Assembly: GCA_050117315.1 (NCBI GenBank)
Contig: JASFMY010000031.1
Location: 1 to 55,387, forward strand
Direction of reading: 5' to 3'
Source of the DNA: JANQIV01 sp050117315
GTDB lineage: Bacteria; Bacteroidota; Ignavibacteria; Ignavibacteriales; Melioribacteraceae
DNA: 55,387 nucleotides
This document shows positions 55,345 through 55,387 of the stretch, one piece after another. The position numbers were made by a program, and so were the translations under genes. The first letter of the stretch is position 1. The number at the start of each line of letters is the position of its first letter. The notes under the pieces were generated by a model. The model was not told the DNA's origin and did not search any database. It saw nothing but the letters and a program-made list of their open reading frames with translations.

Positions 55345-55387
55345 ATGAGGCAACTCAGCTTTGCAGAGATAGAGATAGAGTCAACGA
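55345..55387 (+). CDS. Start of an ORF truncated by the window edge
   Basis: An ATG at 55345 opens a frame reading RQLSFAEIEIEST up to the last base. An AAAAGGATC stretch sits 7-10 bases upstream. RQLSFAE-like starts occur in some IS transposases, but too little is visible for an assignment. Confidence 0.3.
   Translation, partial: MRQLSFAEIEIEST

Overview
The window is AT-rich chromosomal DNA from a Gram-negative respiratory bacterium, most likely of the Bacteroidota/Chlorobi group and plausibly Ignavibacteria-like. The pointers are an alternative complex III cluster joined to an A2-type haem-copper oxidase, the thrS-infC-rpmI-rplT-pheS-pheT-zapA-rny block, Ig-like lipoproteins, a TPR lipoprotein-type protein, and many GC-rich intergenic palindromes. 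The lineage is inferred from gene content, not from a marker comparison.

Layout. 1-2.3 kb: a gene fragment, a small secreted protein, a multi-pass membrane protein and an overlapping NarL-type histidine kinase. 2.3-10.5 kb: an accessory region. It holds a decayed transposase, a 21-bp/84-bp nested minisatellite, a GIY-YIG mini-element with perfect 13-bp inverted ends, a broken integron-type integrase, and a 3.2-kb gene for a large nuclease-plus-helical-repeat protein. That gene is framed by inverted integron core-like sites (GTTAGGCATAC and GTATGCCTAAC). A frameshifted IS1182-like element sits exactly at the right-hand core site. I read this as the remains of a reverse-type integron with one giant cassette, possibly anti-phage.

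10.5-13.7 kb (minus strand): bacterioferritin, a DUF4825 protein, a class II synthetase-like protein of unknown function, and a large nested palindrome. 13.7-28.5 kb (minus strand): one long respiratory operon, actA - small Tat protein - actB - actC - actDE (fused) - actF - cytochrome c - sco - coxA - coxC - coxD - coxB - ctaB - membrane cytochrome c. It encodes quinol oxidation by alternative complex III, direct electron delivery to an oxidase, and copper and haem maturation.

28.7-44.4 kb: housekeeping genes (polyprenyl synthase, tatC, glyA, TPR protein, gmhB, glgA, hutI, namZ-like, Ig-like lipoprotein, mltG, tsaD, proline dehydrogenase, coaE). 44.4-53.4 kb (minus strand): the translation and cell-division block thrS-infC-rpmI-rplT-pheS-pheT-coiled-coil-zapA-rny. 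It has a probable 6S RNA between zapA and rny, and infC appears to start at a rare AUC codon. 53.4-54.0 kb: three tRNA genes and a thrS leader carrying an interrupted copy of the tRNA-Val 3' half. 54.0-55.4 kb: a DegT-family aminotransferase and the start of a further plus-strand ORF.
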